Assembly (NCBI GenBank): GCA_030583865.1
Contig: CP129479.1
Coordinates: 818,744 to 882,743 of the forward strand
Reading direction: 5' to 3'
Length of the DNA stretch: 64,000 nucleotides
Source: Thermodesulfobacteriota bacterium
GTDB lineage: Bacteria; Desulfobacterota; GWC2-55-46
The notes below the pieces were generated by a model. The model searched no databases. It had not been told where the DNA came from and was given only the letters and a program-made list of their open reading frames with translations. The translations under genes were made by a program, and so were the position numbers. Shown piece by piece: positions 33,278-41,909 of the stretch (position 1 is its first letter; each line of letters opens with the position of its first letter).

Positions 33278-34303
33278 ATGCAGGGATTTTCACAACGCAC
33301 AAGCAATGTCCTTAGGGCGATTGTACAGGACTTCATCAGGACCGCGGAGCCGGTAAGCTCCAAGGCCATCTCCACGAACTATTCCCTCGGCATAAGCCCG
33401 GCCACCATAAGGAACATCATGGCCGAGCTCGAGGTCCACGGGTATTTGAAGCAGCCGCACACGTCAGCCGGAAGGATACCCACGGAAAAGAGCTTCAGGT
33501 ACTATATCGACGGCATGCGGGAGCTCCGTGAGCCGGAGAAGGAGGACAAGGACCTCTTAAGGAAGAGCTGCGAGCGGGCCGCCGGCCTCGAAGAGATGCT
33601 CTCGGACACCGCAAAGGCGCTCTCGTCCATAACCAGCTGCGCCGGGCTCATGTTCATTCCCAGGAGGGAGAGTTTCGTAATAAAGCACATAAGCCTCCTC
33701 CCCATAGACGCGTCCGGTGTCATAGTGCTCCTGGTCTCGAGGCACGGGCAGGTCGAGAGCAAGATCGTCCGCATGGAAGGGATAGCGAAGCTCGAGCTTG
33801 AGAGGATATCCAATTACCTGAACTCCTTTGCCGGCGGGCTTACCCTCAAGGGCCTCCGGGCCCGGATAATCGACGAGATGCAGAGGGACAAGAACCTCTA
33901 TGACGAGCTCCTCCTGAAGGCCCTGCGCCTCGGGGCCGAGGCGCTCGAAGACAGCGGCAGGGCCGGGGAGAACGACATAGTGGTCGAGGGAAAGATCAAT
34001 GTCCTGGAGCAGCCGGAGTTCAGGGACGACGTCGAGAGGATGAAGAAGATATTCTCCGCCTTCGAGGAGAAGAGCCTGCTTGTAAAGCTTCTGGACAAGA
34101 GCCTTGACGAGAGCGGCATCCGCATATACCTCGGCTCCGAGAGCGCGGTCGAGGAGTTCGAGGGGCTGGGCTTCGTTACGGCCCCCTACGGCAGCAGGGA
34201 AGCGCTCGGCACGCTCGGCGTGGTCGGCCCGGTCCGCATGGACTACTCCAGGATAATACCCCTGGTGGACTACGCCTCCGGACTGCTTACGAAGGTCCTT
34301 TAG
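33278..34303 (+). CDS. hrcA: Heat-inducible transcription repressor HrcA
   Basis: A 341-residue repressor that controls class I heat-shock genes by binding CIRCE sites. The winged-helix start (QRTSNVLRAIVQDFIRTAEP, then SPATIRNIMAELE and HTSAGRIPTEKSFRYYID) is canonical. I start at ATG 33278 (GGAGG seven bases upstream). The frame stays open another 66 codons upstream, but those are made by the dispersed repeat at 33103 and do not belong to the family. It is followed by grpE and dnaJ, but not dnaK. No CIRCE site was seen around it. Confidence 0.95.
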   Translation: MQGFSQRTSNVLRAIVQDFIRTAEPVSSKAISTNYSLGISPATIRNIMAELEVHGYLKQPHTSAGRIPTEKSFRYYIDGMRELREPEKEDKDLLRKSCERAAGLEEMLSDTAKALSSITSCAGLMFIPRRESFVIKHISLLPIDASGVIVLLVSRHGQVESKIVRMEGIAKLELERISNYLNSFAGGLTLKGLRARIIDEMQRDKNLYDELLLKALRLGAEALEDSGRAGENDIVVEGKINVLEQPEFRDDVERMKKIFSAFEEKSLLVKLLDKSLDESGIRIYLGSESAVEEFEGLGFVTAPYGSREALGTLGVVGPVRMDYSRIIPLVDYASGLLTKVL

Positions 34304-34307
34304 CCCG

Positions 34308-34449
34308 GGCGACCTCTAAAAATTGATCTTTTCCTCTGACTCTGTGTCAGGCCGGGCATAAAAATGCTCACATATTTTCATATATGCTCCGCTTTTTATT
34401 CCCGGTCTTCCTTGATTCAGTGAAAAATCTCCAATTTTTAGAGGTCGCC
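34308..34449 (+). repeat. Family A palindromic repeat, full copy
   Basis: Between hrcA and grpE. Ends GGCGACCTCTAAAAATT and AATTTTTAGAGGTCGCC again show a compensated change in both arms (GGCAACC to GGCGACC and GGTTGCC to GGTCGCC), so the ability to pair is maintained. Confidence 0.88.
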
Positions 34450-34583
34450 ATTAACGTTTTTGTTCCAGGGGCGCGCCTCCCGGGTTGATTTTCCGGGCGC
34501 ACGGCACTAAATTTTATTCTGATTCCGAGCGGGGCCATTTTTTGCCGCCCCGGCATGACTAAAAAACAAGAAAAGGGATTGTG

Positions 34584-35153
34584 ATGGACAGGGACGAAGG
34601 CACGGAAAAAGAGGCCCGGAGGGATGAGGGCGCGGCGGATGAAGGCGCGCCGATTGCCGAGACGCCGGAGGAGGAGATAAGGCGCTTAAGCGACCAGCTC
34701 GAGGCCAAGTCACTGGAGGCCGCGGGGAACTACGACAAGTACCTGAGGGCGCTCGCGGACCTCGAGAACTACAGGAAAAGGGCCGAGAGGGAGAAGGCCG
34801 AGGCCATAAGCTTCGCGAACGAGAGCCTCATGGAGGAGATACTGCCCATAGTGGACAATTTCGAGAGGGCCCTTGCCCACGCGAACGGCGAGGGTAGTAC
34901 GGAGTCGCTCAGGCAGGGAGTGAAGCTCACCGTGGACCAGGTCTACGGCGCGCTCAGGAAATTCGGACTTCAGGAGATAAAGGCGGCAGGGGAGAAGTTC
35001 GACCCCGCGCTGCATCACGCGATATCCGAGGAGGAGACAGGGGAGGCCGAGCCCGGGACGGTCGTGAAGGAGTTCCAGAAGGGCTATCTTTTGAAAGGGA
35101 GGCTCTTGAGGCCGGCCATGGTGGCCGTTGCCAGGCGCCCGGCCGGCTCATAA
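34584..35153 (+). CDS. grpE: Nucleotide exchange factor GrpE
   Basis: A 189-residue co-chaperone that releases ADP from DnaK. It has an acidic N-terminal tail, a long coiled-coil helix (LSDQLEAKSLEAAGNYDKYL, ALADLENYRKRAEREK), then the family signature region PALHHAISEEETGE and VVKEFQKGYLLKGRLLRPA. A GTG three bases upstream is in frame; the ATG is preferred with AAAAGGG before it. It is separated from hrcA by a family A repeat and coupled closely (3 bases) to dnaJ. Its DnaK partner must be encoded elsewhere. Confidence 0.95.
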   Translation: MDRDEGTEKEARRDEGAADEGAPIAETPEEEIRRLSDQLEAKSLEAAGNYDKYLRALADLENYRKRAEREKAEAISFANESLMEEILPIVDNFERALAHANGEGSTESLRQGVKLTVDQVYGALRKFGLQEIKAAGEKFDPALHHAISEEETGEAEPGTVVKEFQKGYLLKGRLLRPAMVAVARRPAGS

Positions 35154-35156
35154 AAG

Positions 35157-36272
35157 ATGATGGACGAAAAGGATTTCTATAAGATACTCGGCGTTTCCAG
35201 GGACGCGACCGTTGACGAGATAAAGAAGGCGTACCGGAAGCTCGCGCACCAGTACCACCCCGACAAGCACGCCGGGGACAAGGAAAAAGAGGACAGGTTC
35301 AAGCTCATAAACGAGGCCTACGAAACGCTCAAGGACCCGCAGAAAAAGGCCAATTACGACAGGTTCGGCTATGCCGGTTCCGGCGCGGGCTTTGGCGGGG
35401 GCGGAGCCCCCGGCGGCTTTGGCGCGGACTTCCAGGACATCTTCGGCGAGGTCTTCTCCGACTTCTTCGGCGGAGGCGGAAGGAGGCGGCCCGGGCCGGA
35501 GCGCGGGGCGGATCTCCGCTTCGACCTCGAGATAAGCTTCGACGAGGCGGCCTTCGGGACGGAGAAGACCGTGAAGGTGGAGCGTACCGTCGCCTGCTCC
35601 GCCTGCTCCGGGAGCGGCGCAAAGCCCGGCACCCATCCGGTGACCTGCTCGACCTGCGGCGGGGCCGGCCAGGTCAGGTTCCAGCAGGGGTTTTTCAGCA
35701 TAGCCAGGACCTGCCCGGCGTGCCAGGGGCAGGGGAGCGTCATAAAGGACCCCTGCGGCGAGTGCAGGGGGAGCGGCAAGACCAGGTCGGTTGCGCCGCT
35801 TACTATCAAGATACCCGGCGGGGTCGATACAGGCTCGAGGTTAAGACTGGCCGGCGAAGGCGAGTACGGCGACAGGAACGGTCCGTCCGGGGACCTGTAC
35901 ATCTTCATCACGGTCAGGCCGCACCCGATATTCAGGCGCGAGAAGGACGACGTAATCTGCGAGGTGCCGATAAGCTTCAGCCAGGCCGGGCTCGGCGCCG
36001 AGATAGAGGTGCCCACCATAGAGGGCCCGGCCAAGCTCAAGGTGCCTGCCGGCACCCAGTCCGGGAAGTTGTTCAGGCTCCCGGGCAGGGGCATAGCCTC
36101 GGTGCACACCGGAAGGCGCGGCGACGAGCAGGTCATTATAAAGGTAGAGACGCCGACAAAGCTCAACAAGAGGCAGAAGGAGCTCCTCCAGGAGTTCGCG
36201 GAGATAAGCGGCGAGGACACGACCCCGCTGAGAAAAAACTTCTTCTCAAAGGTCAAGGAAATCTTCGAATGA
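35157..36272 (+). CDS. dnaJ: Chaperone DnaJ
   Basis: A 371-residue class A J-protein that stimulates the DnaK ATPase. It has the J-domain (DFYKILGVSRDATVDEIKKA, HPD in YHPDKH), a Gly/Phe-rich linker (AGSGAGFGGGG), four zinc motifs CSACSGSG, CSTCGGAG, CPACQGQG and CGECRGSG, and the C-terminal substrate-binding sandwich. A second ATG follows at once (35160). It overlaps the next gene by ATGA, so the LpoA-like envelope protein is translated with it. All functional parts are intact. Confidence 0.96.
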   Translation: MMDEKDFYKILGVSRDATVDEIKKAYRKLAHQYHPDKHAGDKEKEDRFKLINEAYETLKDPQKKANYDRFGYAGSGAGFGGGGAPGGFGADFQDIFGEVFSDFFGGGGRRRPGPERGADLRFDLEISFDEAAFGTEKTVKVERTVACSACSGSGAKPGTHPVTCSTCGGAGQVRFQQGFFSIARTCPACQGQGSVIKDPCGECRGSGKTRSVAPLTIKIPGGVDTGSRLRLAGEGEYGDRNGPSGDLYIFITVRPHPIFRREKDDVICEVPISFSQAGLGAEIEVPTIEGPAKLKVPAGTQSGKLFRLPGRGIASVHTGRRGDEQVIIKVETPTKLNKRQKELLQEFAEISGEDTTPLRKNFFSKVKEIFE

Positions 36273-37840
36273 GAAAAGCCATAATAGCCTTTCTGGCGCT
36301 CCTTCTCCTGGCCCCCGGGGCCGACGCCTTCTGGTTCAGCGACAAAACGAAGACTGACGACCTCCTGGTGATTTTCGAGGAACTCGACCTGAAGGGCGCG
36401 GACGCCGAGACGGTCCGCAAGCTCGAGGGCTACGTGGACTCGAACCCCCGGTCCGACTACATGGACGAGGCGCTCCTCAGGCTCGGCCGCATTTACAGGG
36501 ACAGGAAGGAGCTCCCGAAGGCCGCCGAGACGTACAGGCTGCTCCTTTTCAGTTTCCCCGCGAGCAAGTTCAGGCACGACGCCTCGATAGAGCTCGGGTT
36601 AATCGAATACAGGACAGGCAGGCTCGACCAGGCAAGGGAGGCGTTCGAGGCGGTCAGGAAGGACAGGGACGCTTCCATCGCGCAGCGCGCCAAGGCCGCA
36701 AGGTTCCTGTCTGAAATAGAAAAGGCCTCGTTCGGAATAACCGTCCCCTCGAACCTCCCGGCGATCGGGGTGCTCCTTCCCTTAAGCGGCGATTACGCGT
36801 CGTTCGGAGAGGAGGCGCTCTCGGGCATCCTCCTCGCGTCCGGCATATTCGGCCCGAGGGCCCGGCAGGTGGAGGTCATAGTGAAAGACGTCTCGGACCC
36901 GGCCTCGGTATCCGGGGCGGTCCAGGAGCTCGCCTCGAACCCGAGGGTCCTGGGCCTCATAGGGCCGCTCCTAAGCACCAACGCGCTCGATGTCGCAAGG
37001 CAGGCCCAGATGAACAGGCTTCCGGTAATCACCCTTTCGCAGAGGGAGGGGGTCACCGACGCCGGAGACTACGTATTCAGGAACTTCCTCACCCCCGAGG
37101 ACCAGGCGCGGGCGCTCGCCGCGCACGCGTCAAAGGAGCTGGGCGCCAGGCGTTTCGCCGTGCTCCATCCGCAGAGCTCCTATGGGACCGAGCTTGCCAG
37201 GCACTTCGAGATGGCCGTAAAGGAGAACGGAGGCACAGTCGTCCGTAAGGCCTCCTACCCCCAAGGCACCGCGGATTTCACCGACACCGTGAGAAGGATT
37301 TTCGGCGTGCAGACGAAGGAGCGGAAGGAAGGTAGGCGCGTAATAAGGGAGTTCGAGCCGACTATCCAGGCGGACGCGCTCTTCATCCCCGATTCCCACG
37401 AGCAGGCCGCTCTCATCGCGCCGTACCTCGAATACTTCAGCATCAAGGGCGTGAGGCTCCTCGGCTCGAACGGCTGGAACTCGCCGAGGCTCGTGGAGCT
37501 TGCCGGCAGGAACGTCGAGGGCGCGGTCTTCGTGGACGGGTTCTACGCCACGAGCAGGAGGGGCGGGACCGAGGAGTTCGCGCGCGACTACAACGCGACC
37601 TTCGGGAAGAGCCCCGGCATACTCTCGGCCCACGCCTTCGACTCGGCCCGCATGCTCCTCCATGCCGTCGCGGGATCAGGCCCCGGCTACGGCAGGGATG
37701 ACGTGAGGGACAGGCTGAAGGGGCTTAAGGAGTTCAGGGGCGCAACGGGCGCCATTTCCTTCAACCCGAGGAGGGAGGCCGTAAAAAGGCTCTTCATCCT
37801 CACGGTTGAGAACGGCCGCATCGTGGAGGCGGGCTACTAG
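36269..37840 (+). CDS. Periplasmic LpoA-like / type 1 periplasmic-binding protein with TPR region
   Basis: A 523-residue exported protein. A signal peptide (MRKAIIAFLALLLLAPGADA) lacks a lipobox Cys, so it is soluble in the periplasm or signal-anchored. Residues 30-150 form TPR-like helices (DYMDEALLRLGRIYRDRKEL), and residues 155-510 a two-lobed periplasmic-binding fold (AIGVLLPLSGDYASFGEEA, LGLIGPLLSTNAL). This is the layout of LpoA, an activator of penicillin-binding proteins, though binding of amino acids is possible. Translational coupling to dnaJ is unusual. It ends right at the second inverted-pair repeat. Confidence 0.82.
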   Translation: MRKAIIAFLALLLLAPGADAFWFSDKTKTDDLLVIFEELDLKGADAETVRKLEGYVDSNPRSDYMDEALLRLGRIYRDRKELPKAAETYRLLLFSFPASKFRHDASIELGLIEYRTGRLDQAREAFEAVRKDRDASIAQRAKAARFLSEIEKASFGITVPSNLPAIGVLLPLSGDYASFGEEALSGILLASGIFGPRARQVEVIVKDVSDPASVSGAVQELASNPRVLGLIGPLLSTNALDVARQAQMNRLPVITLSQREGVTDAGDYVFRNFLTPEDQARALAAHASKELGARRFAVLHPQSSYGTELARHFEMAVKENGGTVVRKASYPQGTADFTDTVRRIFGVQTKERKEGRRVIREFEPTIQADALFIPDSHEQAALIAPYLEYFSIKGVRLLGSNGWNSPRLVELAGRNVEGAVFVDGFYATSRRGGTEEFARDYNATFGKSPGILSAHAFDSARMLLHAVAGSGPGYGRDDVRDRLKGLKEFRGATGAISFNPRREAVKRLFILTVENGRIVEAGY

Positions 37841-37996
37841 CAGGATGTTGAAAAAGTCCTTCCTGGACTTTTTCAACCACGGCTTGGCCGGAATGAATCC
37901 GTCCAAGCCTCACAAATTGCTCGACTTGGATAGTCTTCGCAATTTGGCAATCCATCCGTGGATTGCCTAACAGGGTGTTTTTCAACACCCTGTTAG
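37841..37996 (-). repeat. Inverted-pair repeat, copy 2
   Basis: Reverse-complement copy of 33103-33254, differing at few positions. Its ends are GTTGAAAAAG-rich hairpins and AGGGTGTT-x-AACACCCT. Together the two copies bracket hrcA, grpE, dnaJ and the LpoA-like gene as a 4.9 kb inverted-repeat-flanked unit. Confidence 0.88.
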
Positions 37997-38060
37997 GCGC
38001 GGTCCCGGGCGGCCTGGACGGGGGTCGCGGCCGGCGGATTGCCGAAAATTCAAATCTCAT

Positions 38061-38182
38061 GCAGGCCGCTCAAAAGGCTCAAGGTGCAAGGATTCGAAAA
38101 ATGAGGAATGAGGCGTACTTTTTTGTACGCCGGAGTGTCCAATTTTGAAGGCGACGCATTCAAGGCCTTTTTCAGCAGCCTG
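38061..38182 (+). repeat. Family B repeat (GTACGCC hairpin)
   Basis: Contains GGCGTACTTTTTTGTACGCC, then GGAGTGTCCAATTTTGAAG, bounded by GCAGGCCGCTCAAAA and TTTTTCAGCAGCCTG ends. Related copies lie at 58601 (same strand) and 46961 (opposite strand, more diverged). It is immediately next to copy 2 of the inverted pair. Confidence 0.82.
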
Positions 38183-38211
38183 AGGCTTTATTGCGTAAAG
38201 GAGGGCTTCAG

Positions 38212-38685
38212 ATGGCTCTTACCCACATAGACGGGCGCGGAAAGGCCCGCATGGTAGACGTGACGGCCAAGGACGTGACCGAGAGGGTCGCGACGGCAAG
38301 GGGACGCGTGCTTATGAAAAAGGAGACCCTGGACCTCGTCCTCGCGAACGAGGTGAAAAAAGGGGACGTCCTCGGCGTCGCAAGGGTGGCTGGCATAATG
38401 GCGGCCAAGAGGACAGGCGAGCTCATACCGCTCTGCCATCCTCTTAACATTACGAGCGTGGATGTGGAGTTCGAGCCGGTAATGGACCCGCCTGGCATCG
38501 ACATCTCGGCGACAGCCAGGGTGGCCTCAAAGACCGGCGTTGAGATGGAGGCGCTCACGGCAGTGTCTGTCGCGGCCCTTACCATATACGACATGTGCAA
38601 GGCAGCCGACAAGGGCATGGAGCTCACCGACATAAGGCTTGTAAGCAAGACCGGCGGCAAGAGCGGCGATTACACCCGCGAGTGA
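38212..38685 (+). CDS. moaC: Cyclic pyranopterin monophosphate synthase MoaC
   Basis: Molybdenum cofactor enzyme acting after MoaA to make cyclic pyranopterin monophosphate. The 157 residues are the full length, with the signatures [29 protein letters not shown] and a KTGGKSGDY-type end. I start at ATG 38212 with AAAGGAGGG eight bases upstream, not at the longer TTG opening. No other moa gene is in the window. A family B repeat ends 29 bases before the start, so the promoter must lie in or before the repeat. Confidence 0.95.
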   Translation: MALTHIDGRGKARMVDVTAKDVTERVATARGRVLMKKETLDLVLANEVKKGDVLGVARVAGIMAAKRTGELIPLCHPLNITSVDVEFEPVMDPPGIDISATARVASKTGVEMEALTAVSVAALTIYDMCKAADKGMELTDIRLVSKTGGKSGDYTRE

Positions 38686-38790
38686 GCCCGTCGCGTTTTT
38701 TTTCTTTCACAAGGCCGCGCAAGTCGGCGAAATTAAAGAACATAGATTATTATTTACATCAGGAGGCCTTTTCAGTTATACTCTTTGATT

Positions 38791-39153
38791 ATGGAAAGGG
38801 ACAGGCTCGAGTACTTCAAGATCCTCCTCAACGAAAAATTCGAAGAGCTCTTGAGCGAGGCGGGAAAGACCGTTTCAGGGATGAGCGGAAAGGAAGAGAA
38901 CTTCCCGGACCCGACCGACCGCGCCTCCCTTGAGACGGACAGGAACTTCCTGCTCCGCGTCAAGGACAGGGAAAGAAAGCTCATAACCAAAATCAAGGAG
39001 GCCCTGAAGAGGATAGACGACGGCAGTTACGGCGTCTGCGAACTCTGCGGCGAGGACATATCGGAGAAGAGGCTCGAGGCAAGACCGGTCACCACCTGCT
39101 GCATAGAATGCAAGAAGGAAGAAGAGGAATTCGAAAAAGCGAGAAATGCTTAA
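38791..39153 (+). CDS. DksA/TraR-family zinc-finger regulator
   Basis: A 120-residue protein predicted to bind the RNA polymerase secondary channel. The coiled-coil part (KILLNEKFEELLSEAGKTVSG, KLITKIKEALKRIDDGSYG) leads to a four-cysteine zinc finger, CELC-x17-CIEC. Near its tip is PTDRASLETDRN, the position of the DksA acidic tip (D..DxA). The start is uncertain: TTG at 38785 and ATG at 38791 are both possible, and the AGGAGG at 38761 is too far for either. It may mediate stringent-type control. Confidence 0.85.
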   Translation: MERDRLEYFKILLNEKFEELLSEAGKTVSGMSGKEENFPDPTDRASLETDRNFLLRVKDRERKLITKIKEALKRIDDGSYGVCELCGEDISEKRLEARPVTTCCIECKKEEEEFEKARNA

Positions 39154-39238
39154 CCAGTAACCGGCTCTCCCTCGATCCATTCGTCTCCAGGCTCCCGCAC
39201 ACCTCCTCAAATCGCCTCTTTTTCCGCGGGGAAAAATA

Positions 39239-40237
39239 ATGCCAGAATTAAGAAAAGACCCGATTGTCGGAAGATGGGTCATCATCTCGACCGAGCGCGG
39301 AAAGCGCCCGTCGGAGTTCGAGTTCACCCAGCCTACGCTTAAGGCAGGCTTCTGCCCGTTCTGCCCGGGGAACGAACCGAAGACCCCGTCCGAGGTGCTC
39401 GCGTACAGGAAGAACGGGGGTTCTCCCAATTCCTCCGGCTGGCACGTGCGCGTGGTCCCGAACAAGTACCCGGCCTTGAAAGTGGAGGGCGAGCTCAACA
39501 GGGAGGGCGACGGCGTCTACGACAAGATGAGCGGCGTGGGGGCCCACGAGGTAATAATAGAGTCGCCGCAGCACACGGACACCCTCGCCCGCATAGCGCC
39601 GCAGCAGTTCGAGGAGGTGCTGTGGGCTTACAGGGACAGGATAATAGACTTGAAGAAGGACCAGCGCCTCCGCTATATACTGATATTCAAGAACCACGGC
39701 GAGGCGGCCGGCGCCACCCTTGAGCACAGCCACTCGCAGCTCATTGCGCTCCCCATCATACCCAAGAGGGTAGCCGAGGAGCTCGACGGCTCGCTCGAAT
39801 ACTTCAACTTCAAGGAGCGGTGCGTCTTCTGCGACATAATAAGGCAGGAGACGATGCAGGGCGTGCGCGTGGTCTCGGAGAACAGGGACTTCCTGGCCAT
39901 AACCCCCTACGCGCCGAAGGCACCCTTCGAAATATGGATAATGCCCAAGGTCCACGAATCGAGCTTCGAGAACTCGCAGAAGCACCAGTACGAGAACCTC
40001 GCGCTCATTTTCTCGGACGTCCTGAAGAGAATAGACAAGGTCCTTAACTTCCCGCCGTACAACTTCATCCTGCACGCCGCGCCCGTAAAGGACGGCTCGT
40101 CCCAGTTCTACCATTGGCATTTCGAGCTTATACCGAAGCTTACGAAGCTGGCGGGCTTCGAGTGGGGCTCGGGCTTTTACATCAACCCGACCCCGCCGGA
40201 GGAGGCGGCCAAGTTCCTAAGAGAGGCTAAGGTCTGA
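39239..40237 (+). CDS. galT: Galactose-1-phosphate uridylyltransferase
   Basis: A 332-residue HIT-superfamily nucleotidyltransferase moving UMP between UDP-glucose and galactose 1-phosphate. N-terminal PELRKDPIVGRWVIISTERG, the zinc pair CPFC, the active-site LEHSHSQLIALP (second His is the nucleophile) and C-terminal FYHWHFELIP are present. Length matches bacterial GalT of the short type. No galK or galE flanks it; some relatives use other sugar 1-phosphates or ADP-sugars. Product sugar nucleotides would feed the glycan genes elsewhere in the window. Confidence 0.9.
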   Translation: MPELRKDPIVGRWVIISTERGKRPSEFEFTQPTLKAGFCPFCPGNEPKTPSEVLAYRKNGGSPNSSGWHVRVVPNKYPALKVEGELNREGDGVYDKMSGVGAHEVIIESPQHTDTLARIAPQQFEEVLWAYRDRIIDLKKDQRLRYILIFKNHGEAAGATLEHSHSQLIALPIIPKRVAEELDGSLEYFNFKERCVFCDIIRQETMQGVRVVSENRDFLAITPYAPKAPFEIWIMPKVHESSFENSQKHQYENLALIFSDVLKRIDKVLNFPPYNFILHAAPVKDGSSQFYHWHFELIPKLTKLAGFEWGSGFYINPTPPEEAAKFLREAKV

Positions 40238-40273
40238 CGCCCCGTTTCCGAACCGCTGTAGGCCGTGGTTTCA

Positions 40274-41515
40274 ATGGAATATGATATAATAGAGAAAGTA
40301 AACGAGCTCGCCGCTTCCGGCGGAAAGCTCGAAGAGAGGCTTGAAAGCGCAGCCAGGCTCTTTGCCCTGAAGTTCCATTTCGACGAGTGCCTTTTTTTCC
40401 TGGCAGGCGAGGGCGGTGCTCTCAAGCTCGCCGCCTCGTCGAGCGGGCTTTGCACGACGGGGGTCCTCTCCTACGGAAAGGGCGAGGGGCTTCCGGCGTT
40501 AGCGGTCGAAAGAGGGGCCCTGGTCGAGGCGCAGAAGGAGCCCCGGGGGGCCGAGTGGGAGGGGATACCGGACCGCGGCCTCGAGGGCGTCAGTACCGCG
40601 CTCGTATATCCCCTCGGCGGCAAGGCGCCGTTTGGCGTCATTTATCTGAAGTCGAGGGAGAGGACGAGGCCCTCGCTCGTAAAAAAGCAGCTCCTTAAGG
40701 TCGCGGCGATACAGGCGTCGCTCATGGTAAGGAACGCGGCGCTCATCGAGGACCATAGAAAGGCCCATTCGGAGCTGATGGAGATACAGGCCAGGCTAGC
40801 AAGCTCCGAGAAGCTCCTTGCGCTGGGCGACATGGCGGCCACGATGGCGCACGAGATACGGAACCCGCTTCTGAGCATCGGCGGCTATGCGGCCAGGCTC
40901 AAAAGGCAGCTCCCGCCAGGCTCCCCCGGCCTTGTCTATCTCGACAAGATGTCGCACGAGATAGGCCGTATCGAGAAGATAATGAACGGCATCATCCGGT
41001 TCCTCAAGGACAACCTCGTGGAGCTTAAGCCGGATGACCTGAACGGCATACTTGACGAGGCGCTTAACGTCTTTGCCGACGAGTTTTCGGCCCACGGCAT
41101 AACCGTCGAGAGGCGCTCCAGGCATGCGCCGCTTCCGGTGCTCGCGGACAGGGAGCAGATGAAGATAGCTTTTGACAACATAATAGCCAATGCGATACAG
41201 TCGATGGAAAAGGGAGGCGCGCTCAGGGTGGTGACCTCCCGCTCGGGCGATTTCGCGGTCGCGGAGGTCTCGGACACCGGCGGCGGCATCGACCCGAAGC
41301 ACATCGGGAACATCTTCAACCCCTTCTTCACCACGAAAAAGCACGGCACCGGCCTTGGTCTGCCGATAGCCAACTCCATCATAACGAGGCACAGAGGGGG
41401 GATCGAGGTCCGTAACGAGGGCCGCGGGGCCTCTTTCACCATTAAGCTTCCGTATTCGGGCGCGGCTCGGCCGGGCGCCGGCGTCCCGCCAGTAGAGGCG
41501 GGCCGGGCGGTCTGA
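40274..41515 (+). CDS. Sensor histidine kinase with GAF-like domain
   Basis: A 413-residue cytoplasmic kinase. Residues 10-150 look like a GAF domain; a short coiled coil (IEDHRKAHSELMEIQARLAS) leads to the dimerisation/phospho-acceptor helix with H193 in MAHEIRNPLLSIGG, and the ATPase part has N-box NIIANAIQSM, DTGGGI and HGTGLGLPIANS. No membrane segment is present, so the signal is internal. A GTG nine bases earlier is an alternative start. It is followed in 31 bases by a receiver-only response regulator that is its probable partner. Confidence 0.9.
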   Translation: MEYDIIEKVNELAASGGKLEERLESAARLFALKFHFDECLFFLAGEGGALKLAASSSGLCTTGVLSYGKGEGLPALAVERGALVEAQKEPRGAEWEGIPDRGLEGVSTALVYPLGGKAPFGVIYLKSRERTRPSLVKKQLLKVAAIQASLMVRNAALIEDHRKAHSELMEIQARLASSEKLLALGDMAATMAHEIRNPLLSIGGYAARLKRQLPPGSPGLVYLDKMSHEIGRIEKIMNGIIRFLKDNLVELKPDDLNGILDEALNVFADEFSAHGITVERRSRHAPLPVLADREQMKIAFDNIIANAIQSMEKGGALRVVTSRSGDFAVAEVSDTGGGIDPKHIGNIFNPFFTTKKHGTGLGLPIANSIITRHRGGIEVRNEGRGASFTIKLPYSGAARPGAGVPPVEAGRAV

Positions 41516-41546
41516 CCCGCCGCGGATTTCACGGAATGGAGTTTTT

Positions 41547-41909
41547 ATGAAGAAAAGGATCCTTGTTGTCGACGACGAAGAGGGGCTCCGGCTCCTTTAC
41601 AAGGAGGAGCTCGAGGACGAGGGCTGGGAAGTCGACCTGGCCGCCTCGGGCGAAGAGTCGCTGGAGAAGCTCGAAAAGGACTCGATAGACCTGGTGCTCC
41701 TTGACATCAAGATGCCGGGCATGGACGGGGTCGAGGTGCTCCGCCGCGTCAAGGAGAAATGGAAGGACCTGCCCGTGATACTCTGCACGGCATACCCGCA
41801 CTACAAGCACGACTTCGGCACATGGGCGTCCGACGCCTACATCACGAAGTCGTCCGACCTTACGGAACTCAAGCAGACCATCAAGGAAATCCTCGGAAAG
41901 AAACGATGA
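41547..41909 (+). CDS. Single-domain response regulator
   Basis: A 120-residue CheY-like receiver without an output domain. Acidic pocket VVDDEE near the start, phospho-acceptor D53 in LLDIKMPG, Thr in ILCTAYP and Lys in AYITKSSD are all in place. It follows the histidine kinase and overlaps the epimerase gene by ATGA, so the three form an operon. It may act in a phosphorelay or bind a target directly. Confidence 0.92.
   Translation: MKKRILVVDDEEGLRLLYKEELEDEGWEVDLAASGEESLEKLEKDSIDLVLLDIKMPGMDGVEVLRRVKEKWKDLPVILCTAYPHYKHDFGTWASDAYITKSSDLTELKQTIKEILGKKR

Noticed and set aside
32900-33278. CIRCE operator for HrcA
   Set aside because: No TTAGCACTC-N9-GAGTGCTAA or close variant is visible before hrcA or grpE.
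36000-36577. Long minus-strand frame over dnaJ
   Set aside because: Antisense to dnaJ, which has all J-domain and zinc motifs.
37800-38060. 86-residue minus-strand frame with the same peptide as the hrcA upstream extension
   Set aside because: Generated by the dispersed inverted repeat; no start signal and no known family. Kept only as a repeat observation.
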